The notes under the pieces: generated by a model
Told to the model about the DNA's origin: nothing
The model's database searches: none
What the model saw: only the letters and a program-made list of their open reading frames with translations
Part shown: positions 35,871-44,808 of the stretch, piece by piece
Layout: each line of letters opens with the position of its first letter
How positions within the stretch are numbered: the first letter of the stretch is position 1
Program-made: the position numbers and the translations under genes
Assembly (NCBI RefSeq): GCF_900142885.1
Contig: NZ_FRCL01000007.1
Location: 1-64,000, forward strand
Direction: 5' to 3'
Source: Flavobacterium xinjiangense
Lineage (GTDB): Bacteria > Bacteroidota > Bacteroidia > Flavobacteriales > Flavobacteriaceae
Length of the DNA: 64,000 nt

Positions 35871-36283
35871 ATCTAAATCTTTTAAGACATCAAAAAAATA
35901 GCATTGAACACTTTTACATTCTTACTTCTAATATAAAAAGCAAAAACACATGATAAATACAAAATTGAATTTACTATGTGTTTTTTCTAAATTTAAAGTA
36001 TTGTTACTCCATACTCTTTTTTCTACTTGGCTTCGCCAAATTAATTTAATAATGAGGGATATTTTCATCTCCAAATAGAAAATTGGACAAATAATCATAA
36101 ATCCTTTCAAATAGCTTTTTCATAGTGATGTAATTTAAATTGTGAAACAATAAATCTAAACACCAATAAAAAAGTAAATCAAATAGCAGACTTGGTTTAA
36201 CGTCACTAATTTACAATTTTTTTTAATATAAAAAGATCAATTATTTGTTAAATAGAAACTAATCACAAACAACACTTTTTATC
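35871..36283. other. AT-rich intergenic region
   Basis: About 410 nt between the pseudogene and the thioredoxin-like gene. Only a 60-codon minus frame (35928-36110) is open, and it does not look like a protein. I see no clear promoter, repeat or RNA; it may contain further decayed sequence. Confidence 0.5.
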
Positions 36284-36883
36284 TTAAAGATTTTCCATCA
36301 AAGTAATTAGTTCTTCCTGAGTACTCAATCCTTTATCATGCAAATACCACAATTGCAAATCTGTTTTCGCAGTTTCATCAATGGCACCAAATTCTTTTTT
36401 ATAGTTCTTGATTAAGTCTGCTGCACCTTTTGGTCTTGGCCCCCAACTCACCAATACATCTCCTGTAGCTTTATCGATAACAATTACTATTGGAATTGCT
36501 TTAGCCTTCTTAGTTAAAAACAAATTCATCAAATCTTCATTTTCATCTCTCAAGACGATTTTAAGCTCTATTTTTCCAGACTCTTCTGCCATTTTATGGA
36601 CAATAGGCAAGATTTGAGCGGCATCACCACACCAGCCTTCGGAAATAACTAACCAAATATATTCTCCTTTTAGAGACTTTAATTTAAGACTGTTTTCATC
36701 TGTTATTTTCATCGTTTTATCTAAACGATTCATGCGGGTTTCGTTTAACGTGCTATAAAGTGTCAGATTATCTGATTGCTCATTACCAGTAGATTTTCCT
36801 TCCAACAATAAATCAGAAACTAGTTTTCTATATTCACCATAGGAATGGCTGTTAAATAATGCTTTAGCTACAGAAGTTTTCAT
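36284..36883 (-). CDS. Thioredoxin-like protein with a single-cysteine WCGD motif
   Basis: 199 aa, cytoplasmic. It has a thioredoxin fold of the Thioredoxin_9 type: ISEGWCGDAAQILPIV (about 81-96) replaces the usual WCGPC, so only the first cysteine of CxxC remains, and AIPIVIVID supplies the cis-Pro. The N-terminal helical region and the C-terminal helix (TDLQLWYLHDKGL) are typical of this family. A dithiol oxidoreductase function is unlikely; monothiol chemistry or binding is possible. Single gene. Confidence 0.85.
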   Translation of the reverse strand: MKTSVAKALFNSHSYGEYRKLVSDLLLEGKSTGNEQSDNLTLYSTLNETRMNRLDKTMKITDENSLKLKSLKGEYIWLVISEGWCGDAAQILPIVHKMAEESGKIELKIVLRDENEDLMNLFLTKKAKAIPIVIVIDKATGDVLVSWGPRPKGAADLIKNYKKEFGAIDETAKTDLQLWYLHDKGLSTQEELITLMENL

Positions 36884-36988
36884 ATTGAATAGTTTATTTA
36901 TACAAAGTTACCATAAAAACGGGGTTTAAATATGACATATATCACCTTCAATTCGACAAAAAGTGTAATTTTATAACAAATTGTAAAG

Positions 36989-37768
36989 ATGGATTTAAAA
37001 ACAAAATCGATAGGCTTAGTACTTTCTGGTGGAGGATCAAAAGGAATTGCCCATGCCGGAGTCATTAAATTTTTGGAAGAAAAAAAAATTCACCCCTCTA
37101 GAATGGCCGGTACAAGCGCAGGATCCATAGTTGGTGCGATGTATGCCTGGGGCAAAACACCCGCAGAAATATTGGAGTTTTTTAAGTCCATTTATCTTTT
37201 TCACTGGAAACACATAACCTTTAAAAAAGCGGGTTTAATCGATTCGGAGTCCTTCAAAAGCTACTTTCATTCTGTTTTTAAAGATGCTGTATTGGGTGAT
37301 TTAAAAATCCCGATTCAGATTACAGCAACGGATATGATTAGAGGAAAACTAAAAGTTTTTGGCCCCGAAACAAAAATAACCGATGCCATTTTAGCATCAT
37401 CAGCATTTCCCGGAATATTGTCCCCTTATGAAATCCATGGAAAAATTTATAGCGATGGCGGTATATTAAACCACTTCCCTACTGATATTTTACAAGGACA
37501 ATGTGAAACTGTAATTGGTGTTTATGTGAGTCCGATACAAAAAATAGAAGCTAAAGATTTAAGTTCTATAAAAGCGGTAACTACCAGAGCATTTGATATC
37601 CTCTCCGCAAACTCGAATATGCATAAATTTAATATTTGCGATTGGGTAATAGAACCAAAGGATTTATGTCTGTATAGCACTTTCGAAACTAATAAAATTA
37701 AAATGGACGCAATCTTCAACATTGGCTATGAAGCAGCAAAAAAATCCTACGAAAAACTAAATTTATAA
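36989..37768 (+). CDS. Patatin-like phospholipase
   Basis: 259 aa, no signal peptide. The oxyanion loop is GGGSKGIAHAG, the nucleophile Ser is in GTSAGS (about 42-47), and the catalytic Asp is in SDGG followed by ILNHFP. It belongs to the RssA/YchK-like patatin family with Ser-Asp dyad lipid acyl hydrolase activity in the cytoplasm. A TAATTTTA element lies shortly upstream. Substrate unknown. Confidence 0.93.
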   Translation: MDLKTKSIGLVLSGGGSKGIAHAGVIKFLEEKKIHPSRMAGTSAGSIVGAMYAWGKTPAEILEFFKSIYLFHWKHITFKKAGLIDSESFKSYFHSVFKDAVLGDLKIPIQITATDMIRGKLKVFGPETKITDAILASSAFPGILSPYEIHGKIYSDGGILNHFPTDILQGQCETVIGVYVSPIQKIEAKDLSSIKAVTTRAFDILSANSNMHKFNICDWVIEPKDLCLYSTFETNKIKMDAIFNIGYEAAKKSYEKLNL

Positions 37769-37806
37769 AATTTAAGCAACACTTTTTTTAAAAAACAGAA
37801 TATGTC

Positions 37807-37814
37807 TATATTTG
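37807..37814 (+). promoter_or_regulatory. -7 promoter element of pyrH
   Basis: TATATTTG is a perfect TAnnTTTG, 22 nt before the pyrH ATG. A clear -33 TTTG is not present. Confidence 0.55.
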
Positions 37815-37836
37815 CACCAATCAACGCAACACAAAA

Positions 37837-38544
37837 ATGAAATACAACAGAATTCTTCTAAAACTAAGTGGCGAAGCTTTAATGGGCGACTTGCAATATG
37901 GAATTGACCCAAAAAGACTAGCTGAATATGCTGATGAAATTAAGCAAATTCATGAAAAAGGAGTAGAAATAGCCATTGTAATAGGTGGTGGAAATATTTT
38001 TAGAGGAGTTGCCGGAGCGAGTGCGGGAATGGATAGAGTACAAGGTGATTACATGGGAATGCTGGCTACTGTTATTAATGGAATGGCATTGCAAGGCGCA
38101 CTAGAAGATAAAGGTATGAAAACCCGTTTGCAAACGGCCTTAAAAATGGAGTCAATAGCGGAACCATATATTAAAAGAAGAGCCGTTCGTCATCTTGAAA
38201 AAGGTAGAATTGTGATTTTTGGAGCAGGAACAGGAAATCCTTATTTCACTACGGACACTGCAGCTGTTTTACGCGGTGTAGAAATCGATGCTGATGTAAT
38301 CCTAAAAGGAACGCGTGTCGATGGTGTTTACGATTGTGACCCGGAGAAAAACGCATCGGCTGTGAAATTTGATTTTATCTCATTTGATGATGTCCTTAAA
38401 AAAGGATTAAACGTAATGGATACCACCGCATTCACTTTGAGCCAGGAAAATAAACTACCAATTGTAGTTTTTGACATGAACAAAATAGGAAATCTATTGA
38501 AAATCTGCGAAGGAGAAAACATAGGAACCGTAGTAAATATATAA
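37837..38544 (+). CDS. pyrH: Uridylate kinase (UMP kinase)
   Basis: 235 aa amino-acid-kinase fold. Motifs: [11 protein letters not shown] at the N terminus, [10 protein letters not shown] (about 47-56), [15 protein letters not shown] and the nucleotide-binding [13 protein letters not shown]. It phosphorylates UMP to UDP with ATP as a hexamer. It is followed by frr, the usual pyrH-frr pairing, with a hairpin in the gap. Confidence 0.97.
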   Translation: MKYNRILLKLSGEALMGDLQYGIDPKRLAEYADEIKQIHEKGVEIAIVIGGGNIFRGVAGASAGMDRVQGDYMGMLATVINGMALQGALEDKGMKTRLQTALKMESIAEPYIKRRAVRHLEKGRIVIFGAGTGNPYFTTDTAAVLRGVEIDADVILKGTRVDGVYDCDPEKNASAVKFDFISFDDVLKKGLNVMDTTAFTLSQENKLPIVVFDMNKIGNLLKICEGENIGTVVNI

Positions 38545-38591
38545 ATTAGATTGTTAGACTTTTAGACTATCAGAAAGTCTAAAAATCTAAT
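38545..38591. repeat. 18-bp inverted repeat between pyrH and frr
   Basis: The arms at 38545-38562 and 38574-38591 pair at 17 of 18 positions around an 11-nt loop. There is no T-tract, so it is a hairpin in the pyrH-frr transcript rather than a clear terminator. Confidence 0.7.
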
Positions 38592-38609
38592 AATCCAAAG
38601 ATCTAAATT

Positions 38610-39173
38610 ATGACTGAAGAAATTGAATTTATATTAGATAGTACTAAAGAATCAATGACTGGCACTATTGCCCATTTAGAAAAAGAATTCTTGAACATTC
38701 GTGCAGGAAAAGCATCACCGGCAATGCTAGGAAGTGTTTTTGTTGATTATTATGGTTCTGCAACCCCGCTTTCACAAGTTTCGAAAATTAGTGTTCCGGA
38801 TGCTAGAACTATCACATTACAGCCTTTTGAAAAAAACATGTTGCATCCTATCGAGAAAGCGATTATGATTGCCAATATTGGTTTTAATCCAATGAATAAT
38901 GGTGATGTAATTATCATAAGCGTTCCTGCATTAACGGAGGAAAGAAGACGCGACCTTGCTAAACAAGCGAAAGTGGAAGCCGAAGACGCTAAAGTTGGAA
39001 TTCGAAATGCTCGTAAGGATGCCAATACAGAGATTAAAAAATTGGAAAAAGAAGGAACATCCGAAGACATTTGTAAAAGTGCAGAAGAAGAAGTTCAAAA
39101 CTTAACCAATAATTACATCAAAAAAATAGATGAACTTCTTGTTCATAAAGAATCTGAAATCATGAAGATTTAA
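38610..39173 (+). CDS. frr: Ribosome recycling factor
   Basis: 187 aa, the usual length. It has the two-domain RRF fold: long helices with LEKEFLNIRAGKASPAML (about 23-40) and the tRNA-mimicking C-terminal helix ERRRDLAKQAKVEAEDAKVG (about 111-130). With EF-G it splits terminated ribosomes. It is followed by a strong terminator. Confidence 0.97.
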   Translation: MTEEIEFILDSTKESMTGTIAHLEKEFLNIRAGKASPAMLGSVFVDYYGSATPLSQVSKISVPDARTITLQPFEKNMLHPIEKAIMIANIGFNPMNNGDVIIISVPALTEERRRDLAKQAKVEAEDAKVGIRNARKDANTEIKKLEKEGTSEDICKSAEEEVQNLTNNYIKKIDELLVHKESEIMKI

Positions 39174-39190
39174 GTTTCTTATAAATCCAC

Positions 39191-39229
39191 AAAAAAATCC
39201 GTCTTGTTAGTTAACAAGACGGATTTTTT
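39191..39229. terminator. Terminator after frr
   Basis: AAAAAATCCGTCTTGTTA and TAACAAGACGGATTTTTT form an almost perfect palindrome with A- and T-tracts; it can serve both frr and the convergent SMR gene. Confidence 0.92.
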
Positions 39230-39256
39230 GTTGTTTTTTTAAATTGAAAAAGTTTT

Positions 39257-39586
39257 TTAATGGCTCGACACGAATTTCAGTCCAATAATCGAGGCTATTA
39301 AAGTTGTAATAAAGAAAACCCTCCAGAAATCAGCGGGCTCTTTAAAAATAAAAATTCCTACCAAAACTGTTCCCACCGCTCCTATTCCTGTCCATACTGC
39401 ATAAGCTGTTCCAATAGGTAATGTTTGTGTGGCTTTATACAGCAAGACCATACTTATCGTCAAACAAAGCAAGAATCCTCCCAACCATAAAGTAGCTGCC
39501 ATTCCGGTGCTTTCTTTGGCCTTGCCTAAACAAGTTGCAAATCCCACTTCAAAAAGGCCGCCAATAATCAATAAAATCCAGTTCAT
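39257..39586 (-). CDS. sugE: SMR-family exporter, SugE/Gdx (guanidinium exporter) type
   Basis: 109 aa with four transmembrane helices. The membrane glutamate is Glu13 in GGLFEVG, and LPIGTAYAVWTGIGAVGTVL with IFKEPAD matches the SugE/Gdx branch rather than EmrE (shared GTAYAVWTGIGAVG block). Gdx proteins exchange guanidinium for protons as dual-topology dimers. No riboswitch is possible upstream, because only 2 nt separate it from the antiporter stop, so the two form an operon. Confidence 0.85.
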   Translation of the reverse strand: MNWILLIIGGLFEVGFATCLGKAKESTGMAATLWLGGFLLCLTISMVLLYKATQTLPIGTAYAVWTGIGAVGTVLVGIFIFKEPADFWRVFFITTLIASIIGLKFVSSH

Positions 39587-39588
39587 TT

Positions 39589-41859
39589 TTAATGTTTTAA
39601 AATCAAAACAGACGGAACTTCACTTAACCATTCGCTTCTTGAATCTACTAAGGCTTTCCAGCTTTCGAGACTGATTAGCATTAAATTCTGTTTGTCTAAA
39701 AATTCTTTTTTGACATTCTCGTCGTTTATTAGACCTATATTATTTGGGTATTTTTGTTTTAAAGAATTTATAGCACTCTCCATCACAAAATTGGTATTGA
39801 CAATTCCGTTTACATCCAAAATCATTATTTTAGAATCGTTATTGTAAATTAATTTTTGGACATAATCAATCAAGAATGAATCTTCGGGACTAAAAATGGG
39901 AATAAAAACCTGATTTACATTTTGCAGGTCTTTGTCAATCAAAATCCCCAAAGGCATTTTAGTTTTGGCAATAATCTGTCTTGTCCTTTCATCAAATGGG
40001 GAGTTTTCAAAAAGCCCTTCTTTTCCGGTAAACTTATCAATCAATCGATCCGGATTGATAATTCTTGTGGTAAAACCAATTACTTTCCCAAGTATAGTGC
40101 CTTCAAAAATGGATTTTCCTAAACCTACCAATAATAAGTCATAGTCTCCTTGATTAGCAATATCAGCAATCTCGGTTTCTATGTCCATGGTAACTTTAAA
40201 AATAGTCGTAATATCCTGATTCAATAATCGCGATTCTTCTACAACAGGATAGAAACTGTTTTTTTCTTTGTCTTCCATATTAAATTGATGCATTTCATCA
40301 CTCAACGATAAATGCATAGCAGTAATGCTTGACGAATCTTTTTGTTTTTTTATTAAACTATGCGCCAATCTCAAAAGTGACCTCCCCTTTTCGTTGTTTC
40401 CAAACGAAAGTAAGATTCTGTACTTATTGTGATTCTGCATTACTTCTAAGTCATTTACATCCTTAGTTTTAAAAATATAGTTTATCAAATCCAGAGCCGG
40501 GCCTGTCATAAAAGTGGTGACTAAAGCCATAATAACCATCATCGTAAAAACTTCCGGTGTCAAAACTTTAAGCTCTAATCCAATATTTAATACAATAAGT
40601 TCCATCAACCCTCTGGTATTCATCAAAGCACCAATGGTCAAACTATCACGCCAGTTTTGGCCTACAAATTTAGCTGCCAAAGCGCTTCCTAAAAACTTAC
40701 CAACTACTGCTACCAGAATAATAAAACCTGTCACTTTCCATAAATAAGGATCATTAATAAGACCAATTTCTGTTTTTAAACCGGTGAATACAAAAAACAG
40801 CGGCAGTAAAAGTATCACAGAAACATCTTCGACTTTATCGATAAATATGGTTCGGAATTTAGGAACATCCGGCATAATAGCACCTGCCATGAAAGCACCA
40901 AAAAGTGCATGAATACCAATGACTTCAGTAGCGTAAGAAGAAAGTATTAACACCAGAAAAAAGATAGCTACAACCGGTTTTATAATACTGTCTTTAGTAC
41001 CGTATAAATCACCAATTCTCTTCAAAAAGGGTTTTACGATAAAAAGCATCGCAACAACATAAATTAACGCCAACGAAATAATGTATAAAGAACTGACGAA
41101 AGTTCCCGCTTTTACAATCGCAATTACCACGGCAAGAATACACCAAGCGGTAATATCATCAGCGGCGGCGCAAGTAATTACAATAGCACCCAATCTGGTT
41201 TTATGAATTCCCCTTTCCTGAACTATTCTTGCCAAAACAGGAAAAGCGGTTATACTCATGGCAATCCCCATAAACAAACTGAAAGAAAGGAATTTCACAC
41301 CCTCGGGAGCAAATCTATTGTAAACAAAATAAGCCAGCCCAATACCCAGAGCAAAAGGGATCACAATACTGGCATGACTTATAACTACAGCTTCATTAGC
41401 CTTGTTCTTCAGCACTTTTAAATCGAGCTCCATACCTATGACAAACATAAACAGTATCAACCCTATCTGACTCAAAAACTTCAAATTCCCTAAAGATTCT
41501 ACTGGAAATAAAGCCCCTGAAAATTCAGGAAAATACATCCCCAACAATGAGGGCCCGAGAACAATTCCTGCAATAATTTCCCCAATAACGGAGGGCTGCC
41601 CGATTTTTTTAAAAACCCACCCAAAAAAACGGGCGACAAGGATTATCGTTATGATCTGTGCTAACAAAATCGCTAATGGATCTTGAAAATTATGTTGCAT
41701 AGAAGAGACAAAATCATTCCAGGAACCATTCTCAATTCCTGAAAGTGCAATTTTTTTACTTACTTCTAAGTGCTTTCCTTTCTTAATAATCCAATAGATT
41801 AATGCGGTGAAACCTCCCGTTACCCCAAAATAAAATAATAGATTTTTATAATTTTTCAT
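39589..41859 (-). CDS. Monovalent cation:proton antiporter (CPA2/Kef type) with a C-terminal regulatory region
   Basis: 756 aa from ATG at 41859 (MKNYKNLLFYFG). A first membrane segment and linker are followed by a CPA2 Na+/H+ exchanger domain of about 12 helices (about 60-455), with IGEIIAGIVLGPSLLG, FMFVIGMELDL and the ion-site ITCAAADDITAW. The C-terminal 300 residues are soluble and resemble two divergent UspA-like halves (NKYRILLSFGN, PLGILIDKDL). It exports Na+ or K+ in exchange for protons; ion specificity is not predictable. Co-transcribed with the SMR exporter. Confidence 0.88.
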   Translation of the reverse strand: MKNYKNLLFYFGVTGGFTALIYWIIKKGKHLEVSKKIALSGIENGSWNDFVSSMQHNFQDPLAILLAQIITIILVARFFGWVFKKIGQPSVIGEIIAGIVLGPSLLGMYFPEFSGALFPVESLGNLKFLSQIGLILFMFVIGMELDLKVLKNKANEAVVISHASIVIPFALGIGLAYFVYNRFAPEGVKFLSFSLFMGIAMSITAFPVLARIVQERGIHKTRLGAIVITCAAADDITAWCILAVVIAIVKAGTFVSSLYIISLALIYVVAMLFIVKPFLKRIGDLYGTKDSIIKPVVAIFFLVLILSSYATEVIGIHALFGAFMAGAIMPDVPKFRTIFIDKVEDVSVILLLPLFFVFTGLKTEIGLINDPYLWKVTGFIILVAVVGKFLGSALAAKFVGQNWRDSLTIGALMNTRGLMELIVLNIGLELKVLTPEVFTMMVIMALVTTFMTGPALDLINYIFKTKDVNDLEVMQNHNKYRILLSFGNNEKGRSLLRLAHSLIKKQKDSSSITAMHLSLSDEMHQFNMEDKEKNSFYPVVEESRLLNQDITTIFKVTMDIETEIADIANQGDYDLLLVGLGKSIFEGTILGKVIGFTTRIINPDRLIDKFTGKEGLFENSPFDERTRQIIAKTKMPLGILIDKDLQNVNQVFIPIFSPEDSFLIDYVQKLIYNNDSKIMILDVNGIVNTNFVMESAINSLKQKYPNNIGLINDENVKKEFLDKQNLMLISLESWKALVDSRSEWLSEVPSVLILKH

Positions 41860-42027
41860 ACATGTATTTAAATAGACAATCTCTTCTTTGTAAAGCAAAG
41901 GTGAGAAAATCAAATGTATAATTTATATCGCACAATATTATGCTATTGTAAAATAAAAAAAACCGTTTTTTTCCTGTATACAGAACCAAAAATATCCGTA
42001 AATCTTTATAATTCATGTCAGTTTGAT

Positions 42028-42035
42028 TACATTTG
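42028..42035 (+). promoter_or_regulatory. -7 promoter element of the RND/MMPL gene
   Basis: TACATTTG is a perfect TAnnTTTG, 19 nt before the chosen ATG at 42055, and supports that start over the frame's earlier extension. Confidence 0.55.
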
Positions 42036-42054
42036 CACCCATTTTAATTCATAT

Positions 42055-44421
42055 ATGAAAAAGAAAATAGCAGTAGGGTTTTGGGAATCAATAGCCCGAA
42101 TTGTACTTAAAAACAGAATAGTAATACTGGGAGTTATACTTGCAATAACCATTTTTCTGGCACTGCAATGGAAAAACCTGGGCATGACGTATACTGAAGC
42201 CAATTTACTTCCTAAAAAACATATTGTAAATCAACAATACGAAGATTTTCTAAGCAAATTTGGCGAAGAGGGCAATTTGATTGTTATTGGCTTCAAAGAC
42301 AAAGAATTTTTTACTCCAAAAGCTTTTGCTGCTTGGAATGAATTAATGACTGGTTTAAAAAGTTCCAAAGAAGTGGAACTGGTTGTTTCTTTAAATGATC
42401 TAAAAAAATTAGAGAAAAATGAAACCGAAGAAAAATTTGAGCTAGTCCCTCTTATCGATCAAAAGCAGACCGTAAATCCCGCTTATTTACAGAAAATAAA
42501 AAACGAACTTTTTAATAATTTGCCTTTTTACGAAGGATTATTGTTCAATAAACAATCAGGAAGCATTCGCTCAGCGATTTATTTAAATAAGAAAATTGTA
42601 AATACTGCTGCTCGAAAAACCTTCATCATTGAAAACCTTGTTCCAAAAATCGAAAAATTCGAGAAAACTACCGGAATTGACCTTCGCGTTTCGGGAATGC
42701 CATACATTAGAACGATAAATGCCGAGAATATGAAAGGTGAGATTGGGCTATTTATTGGCGCGGCTTTATTTATCACTTCATTAATATTCTTTTTATTCTT
42801 CCGTTCGTTTAGAGCGACATTTATATCCATCTGTATTTTACTTGTTGGAGTAATGTGGTCTTTTGGAACGCTTGGTTTATTCCATTATAAAATCACCATT
42901 TTAACGGCTATTATTCCCCCATTAATTATTGTAATTGGAATTACAAACTGTATTTTCCTGATAAATAAATACCAGCAGGAAATAAAAATTCATCATAATC
43001 AAGCCAAAGCTTTGCAACGGGTAATTTCTAAAATCGGGGTTTCTACGCTGATGACGAACTTAACGACAGCTGCAGGTTTTGCAACTTTTATGATTACGGG
43101 GAACGATTTGCTTTTCGAATTTGGACTAGTCACTTCCATAAACGTTATTTCAGTTTACCTGCTTACCTTAGCCGTTGTGCCAATTTTTTACAGTTTCATG
43201 CCTTTACCAAAGGAAAAACACCTTTTTCACTTGAGTAAAACCTACATTTCAACTTTATTGGATTGGGTGGAGAATATTGTAAAATACAAACGAAAAACCA
43301 TCTACATCATTTATGCTTTGCTATTGGTATTCAGCGTAATTGGGGTTTCGCAAATGAAAGTTTCGGGAAGTTTAATTGGCGAAATGCCAAAAAGTGCTTC
43401 TTTCTTTAAAGATATTGTCTTTTTCGAAAAAGAATTCAACGGAGTAATGCCATTAGAGATTATGATTAACACCAAACGCAAAAAAGGGGTTATGAAATTA
43501 TCCACGATGAAAAAAATGGATGAATTACAAAAGACCATTTCCGAGATTCCAGAATTGTCAAAACCGATTTCTATTGTAAATTTGGTTAAATATTCCAAGC
43601 AAGCCTATTACAATGGCAACCCGGAATATTACGAATTACCCACTTCGCAAGAACAGGCATTCATTCTTTCGTATGCCAAAAATGCCACCAAAAACACCAA
43701 AGAGAATTTAATGAAAAGCTATGTTGATTCAACGGGACAATACGCCAGAATCACTACTTTCATGAAAGACATTGGAACGAAAGAAATGGCAAAAGTAGAA
43801 AGTAAACTGCATCAAAAAATTGATAAAATTTTTCCAAAAGACCGTTATGAAGTAACCCTTACTGGAAAAGCATTGGTTTTCCAAAAAGGAACTTCCTACT
43901 TAATAGACAACCTTATTGAATCACTTATTTTTGCTATTTTATTGATTGCAGGATTAATGACGTACTTATTTAGATCGGGGAAAATGGTACTTGCATCAGT
44001 AATCACCAATATTTTACCGCTTTGCATCACCTCCGGATTGATGGGTTATTTTGGGATTCCGTTAAAACCTTCAACCATCTTGGTTTTCAGTATTGCTTTT
44101 GGGATTTCGGTGGACAATGCGATACAGTTTATGGCAAAATACCGTTTGGACTTACTGCAAAACAAAGGAAAGGTCAAAAAATCCGTATTCAGTGCCTTAC
44201 GAGAAACGGGAATCAGTACGTTCTATACTTCGGTGGTATTAATTCTTGGATTTGCGACGTTTACACTTTCCAGCTTTAGCGGTACCATTGCCCTTGGCGG
44301 CTTAATTTCCTGTACTTTATTGTTTGCTATGTTTGCTAATTTATTGGTTTTACCAGCATTAGTGTTGACATTTGAGAAAAAAAGAGCTAAAAAAGAAGAT
44401 CTTATTGAAGAACTTAATTAA
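42055..44421 (+). CDS. RND-superfamily exporter (MMPL/HAE3-like)
   Basis: 788 aa from ATG at 42055 (MKKKIAVGFWESIARIV). It has two homologous halves, each with one helix, a large periplasmic loop and a bundle of five helices. The second-half SSD-like motif is VFSIAFGISVDNAIQFMAKYR (in part), and the first has IPPLIIVIGITNCIFLINKY. HAE3-type pumps export lipids, hopanoids or hydrophobic compounds with a proton gradient. There is no membrane-fusion or TolC partner beside it, so the substrate and route are open. Confidence 0.9.
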   Translation: MKKKIAVGFWESIARIVLKNRIVILGVILAITIFLALQWKNLGMTYTEANLLPKKHIVNQQYEDFLSKFGEEGNLIVIGFKDKEFFTPKAFAAWNELMTGLKSSKEVELVVSLNDLKKLEKNETEEKFELVPLIDQKQTVNPAYLQKIKNELFNNLPFYEGLLFNKQSGSIRSAIYLNKKIVNTAARKTFIIENLVPKIEKFEKTTGIDLRVSGMPYIRTINAENMKGEIGLFIGAALFITSLIFFLFFRSFRATFISICILLVGVMWSFGTLGLFHYKITILTAIIPPLIIVIGITNCIFLINKYQQEIKIHHNQAKALQRVISKIGVSTLMTNLTTAAGFATFMITGNDLLFEFGLVTSINVISVYLLTLAVVPIFYSFMPLPKEKHLFHLSKTYISTLLDWVENIVKYKRKTIYIIYALLLVFSVIGVSQMKVSGSLIGEMPKSASFFKDIVFFEKEFNGVMPLEIMINTKRKKGVMKLSTMKKMDELQKTISEIPELSKPISIVNLVKYSKQAYYNGNPEYYELPTSQEQAFILSYAKNATKNTKENLMKSYVDSTGQYARITTFMKDIGTKEMAKVESKLHQKIDKIFPKDRYEVTLTGKALVFQKGTSYLIDNLIESLIFAILLIAGLMTYLFRSGKMVLASVITNILPLCITSGLMGYFGIPLKPSTILVFSIAFGISVDNAIQFMAKYRLDLLQNKGKVKKSVFSALRETGISTFYTSVVLILGFATFTLSSFSGTIALGGLISCTLLFAMFANLLVLPALVLTFEKKRAKKEDLIEELN

Positions 44422-44429
44422 GGTTTTTT

Positions 44430-44713
44430 AGGAGCTATTCCCGCTATTCATTGCAATCTTTTTCAATCCTGTCAGGGTTTAAAACCCTGACAGGATTTAG
44501 AAAAAGGATTTTCATTGCTATCGGGGCTAAAGAATTGTGGTGAAAAGAATATAATTACTGGAAACTCTTCCAACTAATTTGTCATTTCAAAAAAGCAGAA
44601 TAAATCCAAAAATTCTAAATGTTTCCATTCGTTTAGCCCCGATAGCAGCGGCATCCTTTTACTTTTTTCCTTTAAAAAGTAAAAGATATAGCGAATAGCG
44701 GGAAATAGCTCCT
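44430..44713. repeat. 284-bp nested inverted-repeat element, non-coding
   Basis: The outer arms are AGGAGCTATTCCCGCTATTC (44430-44449) and its complement with a 1-nt bulge (44693-44713). Inside are a 16-bp perfect inverted repeat with a 1-nt centre (44465-44497, CCTGTCAGGGTTT type), a perfect 15-bp pair GCTATCGGGGCTAAA (44517-44531) with 44632-44646, and a perfect 12-bp hairpin CTTTTACTTTTT (44656-44667) with 44674-44685. No open frame is present. It looks like a dispersed non-autonomous element or structured RNA; I recall similar blocks in other Flavobacterium intergenic regions but cannot verify this. Confidence 0.8.
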
Positions 44714-44755
44714 GATTACCCTATTTCTGGCAATGACAATTACAAACAAATGATT

Positions 44756-44763
44756 TATATTTG
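44756..44763 (+). promoter_or_regulatory. -7 promoter element of asnS
   Basis: TATATTTG is a perfect TAnnTTTG, 45 nt before the asnS ATG. It lies just after the nested palindromic element. Confidence 0.5.
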
Positions 44764-44808
44764 CATTTCGACAACAAGACAATTTTCAATATCAATTATA
44801 TAATTAAA

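Noticed and set aside
35928..36110. 60-codon minus frame after the pseudogene
   Set aside because: No signal, no domain and composition of random AT-rich DNA.
39587..39588. Guanidine riboswitch for the SugE-like gene
   Set aside because: Only 2 nt separate the gene from the antiporter stop codon.
44430..44713. Insertion sequence with transposase
   Set aside because: No open frame of useful length lies between the inverted arms, and no target duplication is obvious.
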